From positions 1 through 58,079 of the forward strand of contig NZ_JAFCLU010000039.1 in the NCBI RefSeq assembly GCF_018130385.1: DNA of 58,079 nt, read 5' to 3'. The DNA comes from Bradyrhizobium sp. AUGA SZCCT0283 (GTDB lineage: Bacteria; Pseudomonadota; Alphaproteobacteria; Rhizobiales; Xanthobacteraceae). The notes under the pieces were generated by a model. It was given only the letters and a program-made list of their open reading frames with translations, did no database searches and had not been told where the DNA came from. Shown here in pieces: positions 1-11,775 of the stretch. The position numbers and the translations under genes are program-made. Every line of letters begins with the position of its first letter. The stretch's first letter is position 1.

Positions 1-591
1 GCATAACTCCGCGCGTCTCACGGCAGATGAGGGGCGTTGGCCATGGTCACGAACGTGCGGTGAGATGCGATGGACGCGAGAGCTGCGACTGACGTGTGTG
101 GCTCGAGCGTACGGCGAAGTCGTGTGGTCCTGACGCCGCGGTGCTGGCGTCAAGTTCTTGAGAAGCAAGCTTCTTGAGGACGACGGTGGCAAGAAAGCCG
201 TTCACCGGGGAGAGCTCGAAGTAAGCCGTAAAGCCATTGCGCAGGGAAGGCCGGAATGCTCCCGCTGCCCTGTATGCTCGTGTGCACTTTTGTTTGCGCA
301 AATCGCACGCGAGACCGCGGGTGCAGCAAGCACCCGGTCTTCCCTGCGCCCTCTGATTTCGAAGAGGGCAAACGAAGATGCAAACCTCGGGCGACCAGCG
401 CCGCGAGAACGCGAAGTCATATTCAGTTCGTAGCCCGGATGAGCGAAGCGGCATCCGGGACCACTCTGACACCGCCCCGGATATCGCTCCGCTCATCCGG
501 GCTACAAGCGACGAGCTGGATTGCCTCGCTTCGCGCGCAATGACACTCTTTAGCCAACCGCGCCCACCCGACAACAACCAGAGGAAATCCC
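1..591. repeat. Dispersed repeat block, no credible gene
   Basis: This stretch has open frames on both strands, but none looks like a protein gene. The minus-strand translation is rich in Arg, Ser and Cys and contains the phrase RAQGRPGACCTRGL, which I recall from many spuriously annotated Bradyrhizobium ORFs. That phrase marks a dispersed non-coding repeat, roughly positions 180-420. The block ends with the palindromic element at 430-505. No tRNA, ribosome binding site or promoter was evident apart from the site that serves the gene at 592. Confidence 0.6.
430..505. repeat. REP-like palindrome, copy 1
   Basis: Two inverted arms, GTAGCCCGGATGAGCGAAGC and its near complement ending CTCATCCGGGCTAC, flank a short variable centre. 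The same element recurs at 57900-57974, the other edge of the window. The arms could fold into a long hairpin. Elements with this sequence are common between genes in Bradyrhizobium (recalled knowledge), and they are probably a REP/MITE-like family rather than part of a gene. Confidence 0.85.
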
Positions 592-1215
592 ATGCTCACG
601 CTTCATCACCTCAATGACTCCCGCTCGCAGCGAGTTCTGTGGCTGCTCGAGGAGCTGGGCACGCCCTATGAGATGAAGCGCTATCAGCGCAACGCCGAGA
701 CCCGGCTCGCGCCGCCGGAGTTGAAGCAGATCCATCCGCTCGGCAAGTCGCCCGTCATCACCGACGGCGACACGACGATCGCCGAATCCGGCGCCATCGT
801 CGATTACATCATCCGCCATTACGGCAAGGGTGCGATGATGCCGGCGCCGGGAAGCGCCGATTACGAAGCCTACAATGAGTGGCTGCATTACTCGGAAGGC
901 TCGGCGATGCTGCCGCTGATGCTGAACCTCTACGTGTCCCGGCTGAAGGAAGCGGGCGCGCCGCTGCATCCGCGTATCGACAGCGAACTCGCCAACCATC
1001 TCGGCTATGTCGACGGCGCGCTGAGGGGGCGGGAGTTCTTTGTCGGGGCGTCGCTGACCGGGGCCGATATCCAGATGAGTTTTGTGGGCGAGATGGCAAA
1101 AGTGTTCGGGAAGCTGGAGCCCTACCCGAACCTGGCGGCCTGGCTGACGCGCATGCACGCCCGTCCGGCGTTCCAGCGGAGCATGGAAAAGGGCGGGGCC
1201 TACAGGTTTGCGTGA
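592..1215 (+). CDS. Glutathione S-transferase family protein
   Basis: A 207-residue protein with the usual two-domain GST layout. The N-terminal thioredoxin-like fold (about 1-80) has the start MLTLHHLNDSRSQR, a cis-proline segment GKSPVITDGD and the glutathione-contact motif AESGAIVDYI. An all-helical C-terminal domain follows (about 90-200). Family members conjugate glutathione to electrophiles or reduce peroxides in the cytoplasm, and the substrate cannot be read from sequence. The ATG is preceded by AGAGGAAA, a good ribosome site. It stands alone between repeat-bearing gaps, so context gives no pathway. Confidence 0.9.
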   Translation: MLTLHHLNDSRSQRVLWLLEELGTPYEMKRYQRNAETRLAPPELKQIHPLGKSPVITDGDTTIAESGAIVDYIIRHYGKGAMMPAPGSADYEAYNEWLHYSEGSAMLPLMLNLYVSRLKEAGAPLHPRIDSELANHLGYVDGALRGREFFVGASLTGADIQMSFVGEMAKVFGKLEPYPNLAAWLTRMHARPAFQRSMEKGGAYRFA

Positions 1216-1534
1216 GGGGATGGGAACGCCTCCATCGCTCTTTCCGTCATGGCCGGGACACTTGACCCGGCCATCCTAGGCGCGGCAGGCAAGGAAGTGG
1301 ATACCCGGGACAAGTCCGGGCATGACGAAGAGGGGGAGCCGGGGCGACGGTTGGGGAGGGGGGACTGGGCAGCCCCCTTCATCCCCACCATATCTGGCAT
1401 AAATATCAGCCCTGTACCGCAAGTGCTTGGCCAATTCCGGGCGATGTGGTATCTCGCAGGCACTTCTTTCGACCGCCACACATAGCCGACCGTCTTGCCC
1501 CTAAGGGCTTGCGGCGGTGGAGATATTTCGCCCA
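1216..1534. repeat. Intergenic region with a palindromic repeat
   Basis: The gap before glyA contains an inverted element at about 1245-1327. It begins CGTCATGGCCGGG, ends CCGGGCATGACG, and its arms pair with each other. A shorter related element lies at 48155-48224. The rest of the gap shows no gene. A run of GGAG at 1519-1522 is the likely glyA ribosome site. No recognisable riboswitch fold was seen. Confidence 0.65.
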
Positions 1535-2845
<1,311 letters not shown>

Positions 2846-2857
2846 AGGCTTCATTGG

Positions 2858-3340
2858 ATGCGCTGTCCCAGCTGCAACAGTCTCGATACGCAGGTGAAGG
2901 ACTCGCGTCCGACCGAGGATTCGGCCGTGATCCGGCGGCGGCGGGTGTGCATCGCCTGCAACTTCCGCTTCACGACCTTCGAGCGGGTGCAGTTGCGCGA
3001 ACTGACCGTGATCAAGCGCAACGGCCGCCGGGTGCCGTTCGACCGCGACAAGCTGGTCCGCTCGCTGCAGATTTCCTTGCGCAAGCGGCCGGTCGATCCT
3101 GAGCGGGTCGAGAAGATGGTTTCCGCGATCGTGCGCGAGCTCGAAAGCGGCGGCGAGGCGGAAGTATCCTCGGAGGCGATCGGCGAGATCGTGATGGAGC
3201 ATCTGCGCCAGCTCGACGACGTCGCCTATGTGCGGTTCGCCTCCGTCTATCGCAATTTCCGCGAGGCCAAGGACTTCGAGGCCGTGCTCGGCGAGCTCTC
3301 CGCCGAAGACGACGCACGGGTCGCCACGTTACGCAAATGA
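2858..3340 (+). CDS. nrdR: Transcriptional repressor NrdR
   Basis: A 160-residue regulator of ribonucleotide reductase genes. The zinc ribbon uses Cys3, Cys6, Cys31 and Cys34 (MRCPSCNS and VCIACNF). An ATP-cone domain covers about residues 48-140, beginning VIKRNGRRVPFDRDKL. The length is typical of the family. Known members sense ATP/dATP and bind NrdR boxes near nrd genes; no such gene is in this window. Its stop codon overlaps the ribD start by four bases (ATGA), so the two are almost certainly co-transcribed and possibly translationally coupled. Confidence 0.97.
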   Translation: MRCPSCNSLDTQVKDSRPTEDSAVIRRRRVCIACNFRFTTFERVQLRELTVIKRNGRRVPFDRDKLVRSLQISLRKRPVDPERVEKMVSAIVRELESGGEAEVSSEAIGEIVMEHLRQLDDVAYVRFASVYRNFREAKDFEAVLGELSAEDDARVATLRK

Positions 3341-4488
3341 TCTTCCGTATTCTGGAAGACCAGTACGCGCAGAAATCTAAAGAGGCCAAAGCGGCGGACC
3401 AGCGCTTCATGCAGCTTGCGCTGTCGCTCGGCCGGCGTGGGCTGGGGCGCACCTGGCCGAACCCGGCCGTCGGTGCAGTCGTGGTGAAAGACGGCATCAT
3501 CATCGGCCGTGGCTGGACGCAAGCCGGTGGACGGCCGCATGCCGAGCCCGAGGCGCTGAGGCGTGCCGGGGAAGCCGCGCGCGGCGCCACGCTCTATGTG
3601 ACGCTGGAGCCCTGTTCGCATTTCGGCAAATCGCCGCCGTGCGTCGATGCGGTGATCGCCTCCGGCATTGCGCGCGTGGTGTCCGCGATCGAAGACCCCA
3701 ACCCTGAAGTGGCCGGGCAGGGGCACGCCAAACTCCGTGCCGCGGGGATTGCGGTCGATGTTGGCGTCGGCGGTCGGGAAGCCGCCCACGATCACGCCGG
3801 GCATTTCCGCCGCATCCGCGACAAGCGGCCCCATGTGATCCTGAAGCTCGCGGTCTCCGCCGACGACAAGATCGGCGCCGCCGGCCACAAGCCGGTCGCG
3901 ATCACGGGCGAGGCGGCGAAGACACGCGTGCATCTGCTGCGCGCGCAATGCGACGCCATCCTGATCGGCATCGGCACCGTGCTGGCGGACGATCCGGTTC
4001 TGACCTGCCGCCTGCCGGGGATGGAAGCGCGGTCGCCGGTGCGGGTGGTGCTCGATCGCGCGCTGCGGCTGCCCGGCACCAGCAAGCTGGTCCATTCCGC
4101 GCGCCAGACGCCGCTCTGGGTCATGACGTCGGACTTCGCCGAAGCCCCCGCGGCCATGAAACTCGGCGCGGCCGGCGCGCAGGTGATGCGCGTTGCGGCT
4201 ACCGCGCAGCCGCCGGGGCTCGATCTGCTGGCGGTGCTGCACGCGCTGTCCGACAAGGGCATCACGCGGCTGATGGTGGAAGGCGGCTCGCGGGTCGCCT
4301 CGTCCTTTGTCGCCAGCGGCCTGGTCGATGAAGTCTGGCTATTGCGCGGGCCTGAAACCATCGGGACCGACGGCATTCCCGCGCTGGACGCATTGCCGCT
4401 GTCGGCTCTCACCGGGTCGCCTGCCTTCAAGACACGTGCTAGCGAAAGCCTCGGCAAAGACACCCTTACCATCTACGAGCGTGCCTAA
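3337..4488 (+). CDS. ribD: Riboflavin biosynthesis deaminase/reductase RibD
   Basis: A 383-residue bifunctional enzyme for the second and third steps of riboflavin synthesis. The N-terminal deaminase domain (about 23-150) has the zinc motif HAE at 68-70 and PCSHFGKSPPC with Cys93 and Cys102. The C-terminal reductase domain (about 165-375) includes KLAVSADDKIG and the later motif MVEGGSRVASSF. It starts inside the nrdR stop codon, and its own stop shares one base with the ribE start (TAATG). That tight packing indicates a single transcript for nrdR, ribD and ribE. Confidence 0.96.
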   Translation: MIFRILEDQYAQKSKEAKAADQRFMQLALSLGRRGLGRTWPNPAVGAVVVKDGIIIGRGWTQAGGRPHAEPEALRRAGEAARGATLYVTLEPCSHFGKSPPCVDAVIASGIARVVSAIEDPNPEVAGQGHAKLRAAGIAVDVGVGGREAAHDHAGHFRRIRDKRPHVILKLAVSADDKIGAAGHKPVAITGEAAKTRVHLLRAQCDAILIGIGTVLADDPVLTCRLPGMEARSPVRVVLDRALRLPGTSKLVHSARQTPLWVMTSDFAEAPAAMKLGAAGAQVMRVAATAQPPGLDLLAVLHALSDKGITRLMVEGGSRVASSFVASGLVDEVWLLRGPETIGTDGIPALDALPLSALTGSPAFKTRASESLGKDTLTIYERA

Positions 4489-5096
4489 TGTTTACCGGAA
4501 TTGTCACCGACATCGGCGAGATCGCAGCCCTGACGCCAACGGCGCAGGGCCAGTTGCACCGCATGCGCATTGCCTGCCGTTACGACCAGACCACCATCGC
4601 CGACGGTGCCTCGATCGCCTGCAATGGCGTCTGCCTGACCGTGGTCGCTTCCGGCGTCGAGGGCGGCAACACCTGGTTCGATGTCGATGCCGCCGCCGAG
4701 ACGCTCGGCATGACCACCGCCAAACATTGGGTCAAAGGCACCAAACTCAACCTCGAGCGTGCGCTGAAGATCGGCGACGAACTCGGCGGCCATATTGTCG
4801 CGGGGCATGCCGATGGCATTGCGACCATCGTCAAGCGCGACGATCTGCCTGACATGGCGCGGTTCGAACTGCGCACCGCGCGGGAGTTGGCGCGTTTCAT
4901 CGCCGCCAAGGGCTCGGTGACGCTGGACGGCGTGTCGTTGACGGTGAACACGGTCGAGGGTGTCGTATTTTCGGTGCTGATCATCCCGCACACGCTCAAC
5001 GTCACCACGCTCAGCGGCTGGCGCGCAGGCAGCGAGGTCAATGTCGAGGTCGATCTGATGGCCCGCTATGCGGCGCGGCTGTCGGAAATGAAGTGA
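4488..5096 (+). CDS. ribE: Riboflavin synthase alpha subunit
   Basis: A 202-residue riboflavin synthase that dismutates two 6,7-dimethyl-8-ribityllumazines to riboflavin. It starts with the hallmark MFTGIVTDIGEI and has two tandem lumazine-binding barrels (about 1-95 and 96-190). The second begins GGHIVAGHADG. The start codon overlaps the ribD stop by one base. The product of ribH, encoded 85 bases downstream, makes its substrate. The gap to ribH holds an inverted repeat (5121-5164), so ribH may have its own control. Confidence 0.96.
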   Translation: MFTGIVTDIGEIAALTPTAQGQLHRMRIACRYDQTTIADGASIACNGVCLTVVASGVEGGNTWFDVDAAAETLGMTTAKHWVKGTKLNLERALKIGDELGGHIVAGHADGIATIVKRDDLPDMARFELRTARELARFIAAKGSVTLDGVSLTVNTVEGVVFSVLIIPHTLNVTTLSGWRAGSEVNVEVDLMARYAARLSEMK

Positions 5097-5120
5097 CAGG
5101 CAGACATACGGCGCTTAAAA

Positions 5121-5164
5121 CGCGCGAATGTTGACAATTGGCGCTAATACAAATTGTCAGCGCG
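5121..5164. promoter_or_regulatory. Inverted repeat upstream of ribH
   Basis: Perfect 8-base arms TGACAATT (5132-5139) and AATTGTCA (5152-5159) flank a 12-base loop. Outer arms CGCGC (5121-5125) and GCGCG (5160-5164) could extend the stem around a bulge. The left arm overlaps a TTGACA hexamer that could be a -35 box. It lies 17 bases before the ribH start. It could be an operator, an attenuating hairpin or a promoter with chance symmetry. It does not resemble an FMN riboswitch. Confidence 0.45.
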
Positions 5165-5181
5165 TGGAGATGGATTGAATA

Positions 5182-5673
5182 ATGGCAGACGCACGGCGCG
5201 CACCGCTGAAGGATCAGACCGACATCACAGGCGCGCGCGCCCTGATCGTCGAGGCGCGATTCTATGACGACATCCAGGACGCGCTGCTGGAAGGCGCCGT
5301 TGCCGAGCTCAAGGCGGCCGGCGTGACGCACGACATCATCACGGTGCCCGGCGCGCTGGAAGTTCCGGCGGCGATCGCGATCGCGCTCGATGCTGCCGAA
5401 AAGAACGGCAAGCCTTATGATGCGGCAATCGCGCTTGGCTGCGTGGTGCGTGGCGATACCATCCATTTCGAAATCGTTTCGATCGAATCCTCGCGCGCGC
5501 TGATGGACCTGGCGGTTGCGCGAAAAGTTCCGCTCGGTAACGGCATCATCACCGTCAATACCGACGCGCAGGCCTGGGCGAGGGCGCGCGCCAGCGAGTT
5601 GAACAAGGGCGGCGACGCCGCGCGTGCGGCACTCGCGATGCTGCGGATCAAGCGCCGGCTGACAAAGGCCTGA
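5182..5673 (+). CDS. ribH: 6,7-dimethyl-8-ribityllumazine synthase
   Basis: A 163-residue lumazine synthase, which condenses the RibD pathway product with dihydroxybutanone phosphate. The conserved VPGALEVP segment (about 55-62) and GCVVRGDTIHFE with catalytic His95 are both present. Length and motifs match the icosahedral or decameric family, though oligomer state is not readable here. It is followed two bases later by nusB, a standard bacterial pairing. The short Ala- and Arg-rich N-terminus before residue 15 is variable in the family. Confidence 0.96.
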   Translation: MADARRAPLKDQTDITGARALIVEARFYDDIQDALLEGAVAELKAAGVTHDIITVPGALEVPAAIAIALDAAEKNGKPYDAAIALGCVVRGDTIHFEIVSIESSRALMDLAVARKVPLGNGIITVNTDAQAWARARASELNKGGDAARAALAMLRIKRRLTKA

Positions 5674-5675
5674 CG

Positions 5676-6170
5676 ATGGCAGACAGCAAGAAGCCAGCGA
5701 AAAGTCCCGACAAGAAAGCCAACCGCCGTGGTGCGGCGCGGCTTGCCGCCGTGCAGGCGCTCTACCAGATGGACATCGCGGGTGCGGGAATCAACGATAT
5801 TTTTGCCGAGTTCGAAAGCCACTGGCTCGGCAACGAGGTCGAAGGCGACAAATATCTGCCGGCGGAGGCTGCGTTCTTCAAGGATGTGGTGGCCGGCGTG
5901 GTGCGCGACCAGGCCAGGCTCGATCCCTTGATCGACGATGCGCTCCAGAAGGGCTGGCCGCTGAAGCGGATCGACGCGATTTTGCGCGCGGTGCTGCGGG
6001 CCGGCTCCTACGAACTGGAGCACCGCAAGGACGTGCCGGGCCGTGTGGTCGTGTCCGAATATGTCGACGTCGCGCATGCCTTCGTCGAAAAGGAAGAGAC
6101 CGGCATGGTGAATGCCGTGCTCGACCAGATCGCGCGCCAGTTCCGCGCCGAAGAGTTCGCGCGTGGCTAG
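5676..6170 (+). CDS. nusB: Transcription antitermination factor NusB
   Basis: A 164-residue all-helical RNA-binding protein that, with S10 (NusE), assembles on boxA to allow rRNA antitermination. The family opening RRGAARLAAVQALYQMD (about 17-33) and the later segment LKRIDAILRAVLRAGSYEL are clear. It begins two bases after ribH. The C-terminus overlaps a convergent minus-strand ORF by four bases, so transcription from both sides meets here without an obvious terminator. Confidence 0.95.
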   Translation: MADSKKPAKSPDKKANRRGAARLAAVQALYQMDIAGAGINDIFAEFESHWLGNEVEGDKYLPAEAAFFKDVVAGVVRDQARLDPLIDDALQKGWPLKRIDAILRAVLRAGSYELEHRKDVPGRVVVSEYVDVAHAFVEKEETGMVNAVLDQIARQFRAEEFARG

Positions 6171-6547
6171 CGGGCTGACTGGGGCGCCCCACGTCGTAAC
6201 CAGGCGGCGGCAATGGGGAGCAGGAACGTCAGCAGATAGTACAGATAGATGTCGAGCTTGTAGTAGCCGTCGGGAGGATTGAGCAGCTTCACGATGAAGA
6301 CATAGTCGCAAACGATGGCAATGGCGCTCCACCCGAGGCCAAGCAGAACGGCCTCACGCAACTCATCGACGCGAACCCACTTCCACAGAACAAAGCAAGT
6401 GATCATGATGCCGAGAGGCATCACATACCATCCGATATGCGTTGGGGGCACCAGTGCGTAAAAAACGAACCCAAGCAGGTAGCCGATCAGCCAAAGCAGG
6501 AAACCCCAGCCGAACGTGTTCCTGATGAACGAGTTGCTAGTGCTCAT
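6167..6547 (-). CDS. Small multi-pass membrane protein, unknown function
   Basis: A 126-residue protein with about four hydrophobic segments: GFLLWLIGYLLGFVFYALV, WYVMPLGIMITCFVLW, a middle one around AIAIVCDYVFIV and a last one around YYLLTFLLPIAAAWL. I do not recognise a family with confidence. I chose the start MSTSNSF at 6547; the frame could run to 6619, but that extension is proline- and cysteine-rich and not protein-like. It sits convergent to nusB and divergent from thiL, with a stop overlapping that of nusB. Confidence 0.65.
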   Translation of the reverse strand: MSTSNSFIRNTFGWGFLLWLIGYLLGFVFYALVPPTHIGWYVMPLGIMITCFVLWKWVRVDELREAVLLGLGWSAIAIVCDYVFIVKLLNPPDGYYKLDIYLYYLLTFLLPIAAAWLRRGAPQSAR

Positions 6548-6721
6548 GGGCGTCAAGTTACCGGGCGGGCAAGGAGGACATGAATTTGGAATTGTCCGCA
6601 AGCATAGTCGAGTGGCCATGAGTTTACGATCAAATCAAAATTTCCGGTGTTATTTGTTCAGCCCCAAGTTCGCCAAGATGGTACGATTAGGCATGCGCAC
6701 TTCGGCTTCAGGATACTAGCA

Positions 6722-7705
6722 ATGGCCGTCTCCGGCGAGGACGCGCTGATCGCGCGCTATTTCCGGCCGATCGCGACCGACCCGGGCGCGTTTCATCTCG
6801 ACGACGACGCCGCGGTGTTGAGGCCTGATGGCAACGACATCGTGGTGACGACGGACGCCATCATCGAAGGCGTGCATTTCCTGTCCGATGACCCGCCCGA
6901 CACCGTCGCGCGCAAGGCGCTGCGGGTGAACCTCAGCGATCTCGCAGCGAAAGGGGCAATGCCCGCCGGCTTCGTGCTGACGCTGGCGTTGCGCAACGCC
7001 GACGAGGCCTGGCTGAAACCGTTCGCGACGGCGCTGGGCGAGGATGCCGCGCAGTTCGCCTGTCCGCTGCTGGGCGGTGATACGGTGTCGACGCCCGGAC
7101 CGCTGATGGTCTCGGTCACTGCGTTCGGCCGGGTGCCGCCGGGCAAGATGATTCATCGCAGCGGGGCAAAGGCCGGCGAGCGCGTGATGGTGACGGGCAC
7201 GATCGGCGACGCCGCGCTGGGGCTTGCCATCTTGCGCGGCGGGAAGGTGCATGCCGCCGCATCCGACAAGGCCACGCGTGAGGCGCTGATCGGACGCTAT
7301 CGCGTGCCGCAGCCGCGCGTGGCCATGGCGGAGATCGTTCGCGGCCATGCCAGCGCGGCGATGGACGTGTCGGATGGCCTTGCCGGCGACCTCGCCAAGC
7401 TCTGCGGGGTGTCCGGCGTATCCGCGGTGATCGATCTGGTGTCGATCCCGCTGTCCGATGCGGCGCAGGATCTGGTGTCGCGTGGCATCGTCGGACTGGA
7501 GACGTTGATCGCCGGCGGCGATGATTACGAGATCCTGTGCACGCTGCCGGAGGATTGTGTCGAGGCGTTTGCGCAAGCTGCGCGGGATGCCGGCGTCGCC
7601 GTGAGTTCCATCGGAACGGTGGTCGCGGGAAGCGCGGATCCGAAGTTCATCGACGGGCAGGGCAGGGAAATCGCGCTGGAACGGCTGTCTTACAGCCATT
7701 TCTGA
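6722..7705 (+). CDS. thiL: Thiamine-monophosphate kinase
   Basis: A 327-residue enzyme that phosphorylates thiamine monophosphate to the active cofactor TPP. The protein opens MAVSGEDALIARYF and carries the ATP/Mg motifs LDDDAAVL, the segment TTDAIIEGVHFL and MDVSDGLAGDL. These belong to the PurM-like fold. The frame is open back to 6647, but the start at 6722 matches family length and has an AGGA about 9 bases upstream. In alphaproteobacteria thiL commonly follows nusB; here an unrelated membrane ORF on the other strand sits between them. No TPP riboswitch was seen. Confidence 0.95.
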   Translation: MAVSGEDALIARYFRPIATDPGAFHLDDDAAVLRPDGNDIVVTTDAIIEGVHFLSDDPPDTVARKALRVNLSDLAAKGAMPAGFVLTLALRNADEAWLKPFATALGEDAAQFACPLLGGDTVSTPGPLMVSVTAFGRVPPGKMIHRSGAKAGERVMVTGTIGDAALGLAILRGGKVHAAASDKATREALIGRYRVPQPRVAMAEIVRGHASAAMDVSDGLAGDLAKLCGVSGVSAVIDLVSIPLSDAAQDLVSRGIVGLETLIAGGDDYEILCTLPEDCVEAFAQAARDAGVAVSSIGTVVAGSADPKFIDGQGREIALERLSYSHF

Positions 7706-7851
7706 AGGTGGCCTCGTTAACCCCGCGGCCTTTATTTCCCGCCAGCCATTGCAATTTCGCGGAAAACCTATAGGTGTATTGCCATTCGATTACCGTCGTG
7801 CCTTTTCGAACGCGCTCCTTAAGGGGCTTCTTCCAGAGACATCGTCGAGAA

Positions 7852-7865
7852 CGGATTTGAATCCG
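7852..7865. promoter_or_regulatory. Short hairpin in the cold-shock gene leader
   Basis: The stem CGGATT/AATCCG with a 2-base loop lies about 50 bases before the cold-shock start codon, in a 208-base gap after thiL. Long structured 5' leaders are known to control cspA-type genes by temperature. Whether this hairpin is in the leader depends on the promoter position, which I could not fix. Confidence 0.3.
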
Positions 7866-7913
7866 CGCGATCGCCGTGCGGAATGAAAGCCTATGTGCTT
7901 TGGAGAATAGAAA

Positions 7914-8123
7914 ATGGCTACGGGAACAGTGAAGTGGTTCAACGGTCAAAAGGGTTTCGGTTTCATTGAGCCGAGCGATGGCAGCAAGGATGTGTTCGTG
8001 CACATCTCGGCCGTCGAGCGTGCGGGCCTCGGCGGTTTGGCCGAAGGTCAGAAGGTTCAGTTCGAACTCAAGACCGACAAAATGCGGGGCAAGGTGAGCG
8101 CGGAAAACCTGTCGCTCGTCTAA
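7914..8123 (+). CDS. Cold-shock domain protein
   Basis: A 69-residue single cold-shock domain that binds single-stranded RNA and DNA and acts as an RNA chaperone. Both nucleic-acid motifs are intact: KGFGFI (RNP1) and VFVHIS (RNP2). The start is fixed by GGAGAATAGAAA directly upstream. The protein has the usual CspA-family length with no extension. It stands alone between thiL and hppA. A terminator-like hairpin follows at 8167-8210. Which of the several rhizobial paralogues it is cannot be decided here. Confidence 0.95.
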   Translation: MATGTVKWFNGQKGFGFIEPSDGSKDVFVHISAVERAGLGGLAEGQKVQFELKTDKMRGKVSAENLSLV

Positions 8124-8166
8124 GGCCTCGAAACGGTCGTTTCACGGATGTACTGGAATGGCTAGT

Positions 8167-8210
8167 GAGCCCGCTCGATCCGGACAGGATTGGGCGGGTT
8201 CTTGTATTTT
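8167..8210 (+). terminator. Probable intrinsic terminator after the cold-shock gene
   Basis: Arms GAGCCCGCTC (8167-8176) and GGGCGGGTTC (8192-8201) pair with two G-U pairs. An inner GATCC/GGATT stem closes the loop. The hairpin is followed by TTGTATTTT. It lies 44 bases past the stop codon. Confidence 0.6.
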
Positions 8211-8447
8211 GGGCCCAGGGTCAGCACCCGCCGCCGCGCGGGCGAGAATCTGGCTGGCCCGGTTACCGGTGAATCCTTTCAAAAATCGACGGATTCTGGC
8301 CTCCGCGGCGTTGCGCCGGGGAGACGATTTTGGCATGGTCCCGCCGATTTGAGGCCACCCTTTTGGGCAGGGAAGGCTTCCATAATTTGCGCCGGCCGCG
8401 CTCGCGGGATGGCGTGGGGCGGAAAACCAGCATCTGAGGCAACTTCT
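8211..8447. other. Leader or intergenic region before hppA
   Basis: About 240 bases between the hairpin and hppA. The frame of hppA stays open through it, but the translation is not membrane-protein-like. No riboswitch, repeat family or small gene was identified. Confidence 0.4.
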
Positions 8448-10568
<2,121 letters not shown>

Positions 10569-10591
10569 GCGGCGTAACGTCGATCAAAATG

Positions 10592-10622
10592 AAAACCCCG
10601 CGGTGCGAGCCGCGGGGTTTTT
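10592..10622. terminator. Strong intrinsic terminator after hppA
   Basis: AAAACCCCGCGG and CCGCGGGGTTTTT pair perfectly around the loop TGCGAG. The U-tract follows for the plus strand, and the A-run on the left makes it usable in both directions. It therefore also closes the convergent gene at 10645. Confidence 0.9.
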
Positions 10623-10644
10623 GCTTGGCATTGCGATCAGGCGA

Positions 10645-11649
10645 TCAGCCTGCGTCCATCTGCAGGCCTTCGCGCTTGATGATATCGCCGAACTTCGCGG
10701 TCTCCGCCTGGATGAAGTCGGAATACTGCTGCGGCGTGCCGTGATCGGTGCGCGCGCCGATCTTGTTCATGCTTTCCTTGATGTCCTCGCGCTCCAGGAA
10801 CACCTTGATTTCCTTGTTGAGCGTGTCGACCACAGGAGCGGGCGCGCTCTTCGGCAGGAAGATGCCGAACCAGGACGACACATCGAACTTCGCGAGTTCC
10901 GGCGCGCTCTCGCGCATGGTCGGAACGTTGGGCGCCAGCGCGGCGCGCTCCGGCGTGGTCACCGCCAGGGCATTGAGTTTGCCGTCCAGAACCTGCGGCA
11001 GCGTCGGATAGAGATTGTCGAACAGGACCTGGATATCGCCGGCAAGCGCAGCCTGCAGCGCCGGCCCGGCGCCGCGGAACGGCACATGCACCATCTTGAG
11101 CCCGGTCAATTGCAGGAACCAGGCGCCGGTAAGGTGGGGGCTCTGCCCGATGCCGGACGAGCCATAGGTGAGCTTGTCCGGATTGGCCTTGATATAGGCG
11201 ATCAGGTCCGCGATCGACTTGATCGGCACCGACGGATGCGCCGATACGATGTTTGGAATCCGGATCAGGTTGGAAACCGGCTGCAGCTGATCCGCCTTGT
11301 AGGGCATGTTGCGGAAAATGCTGTAGGCGATCGCGTTGGGGCCGGGATTGCCGACCAGGATGGTGTGTCCGTCACCCTTGCTGCGCACGGCTTCGGCGGT
11401 GCCGATGGTGCCACCACCGCCGGAGCGGTTCTCCACGACCGCGGACTGGCCCCATGCCTTCTGCAGATGTGCGGCCAGCAACCGTCCCATCACATCGGTG
11501 GTGCCTCCTGGTGCCGCCGGCACGATCAGGCGGACGGTCTCCGTCGGCCGCCAGTCGGCGCCGAGACTCGCGCGCGGCAATATGGCTGCTGCCGAAACGG
11601 CTGCGGCGCCGGTCAACACGCGGCGGCGAGAAAGAATTCTAAAGGTCAC
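10645..11649 (-). CDS. Tripartite tricarboxylate transporter substrate-binding protein (Bug family)
   Basis: A 334-residue periplasmic binding protein of the TctC/Bug family. A twin-arginine-like leader (RRRVLTGAAAVSAAA, about 7-21) precedes the mature domain, which begins with the family motif VRLIVPAAPGGTTDVMGR. YGSSGIGQSPHL and HVPFRGAGPA are also typical. I chose the GTG at 11649 because GGGAG lies nine bases upstream and the leader starts right after; an earlier in-frame start gives no signal sequence. No TctA or TctB membrane subunit is nearby, as is common for orphan Bug proteins. The ligand is unknown. Confidence 0.9.
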   Translation of the reverse strand: MTFRILSRRRVLTGAAAVSAAAILPRASLGADWRPTETVRLIVPAAPGGTTDVMGRLLAAHLQKAWGQSAVVENRSGGGGTIGTAEAVRSKGDGHTILVGNPGPNAIAYSIFRNMPYKADQLQPVSNLIRIPNIVSAHPSVPIKSIADLIAYIKANPDKLTYGSSGIGQSPHLTGAWFLQLTGLKMVHVPFRGAGPALQAALAGDIQVLFDNLYPTLPQVLDGKLNALAVTTPERAALAPNVPTMRESAPELAKFDVSSWFGIFLPKSAPAPVVDTLNKEIKVFLEREDIKESMNKIGARTDHGTPQQYSDFIQAETAKFGDIIKREGLQMDAG

Positions 11650-11775
11650 AAGTTCACTCCCTGCTTGGTGGTTGCTTGCAGGGACCGTAGGCAGCTCGCG
11701 CCCGCAGGGCAAGCGGGCGACTTGGCGCAGGATTTCCGCGTCGCGGAACGGAGTGAACCAGAACTTGACCGGGCG

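Noticed and set aside
5097..5181. FMN riboswitch before ribH
   Set aside because: The gap is far too short and lacks the conserved multi-helix core. Only a simple inverted repeat is present.
6548..6721. TPP riboswitch before thiL
   Set aside because: No CTGAGA-type core or paired arms were seen.
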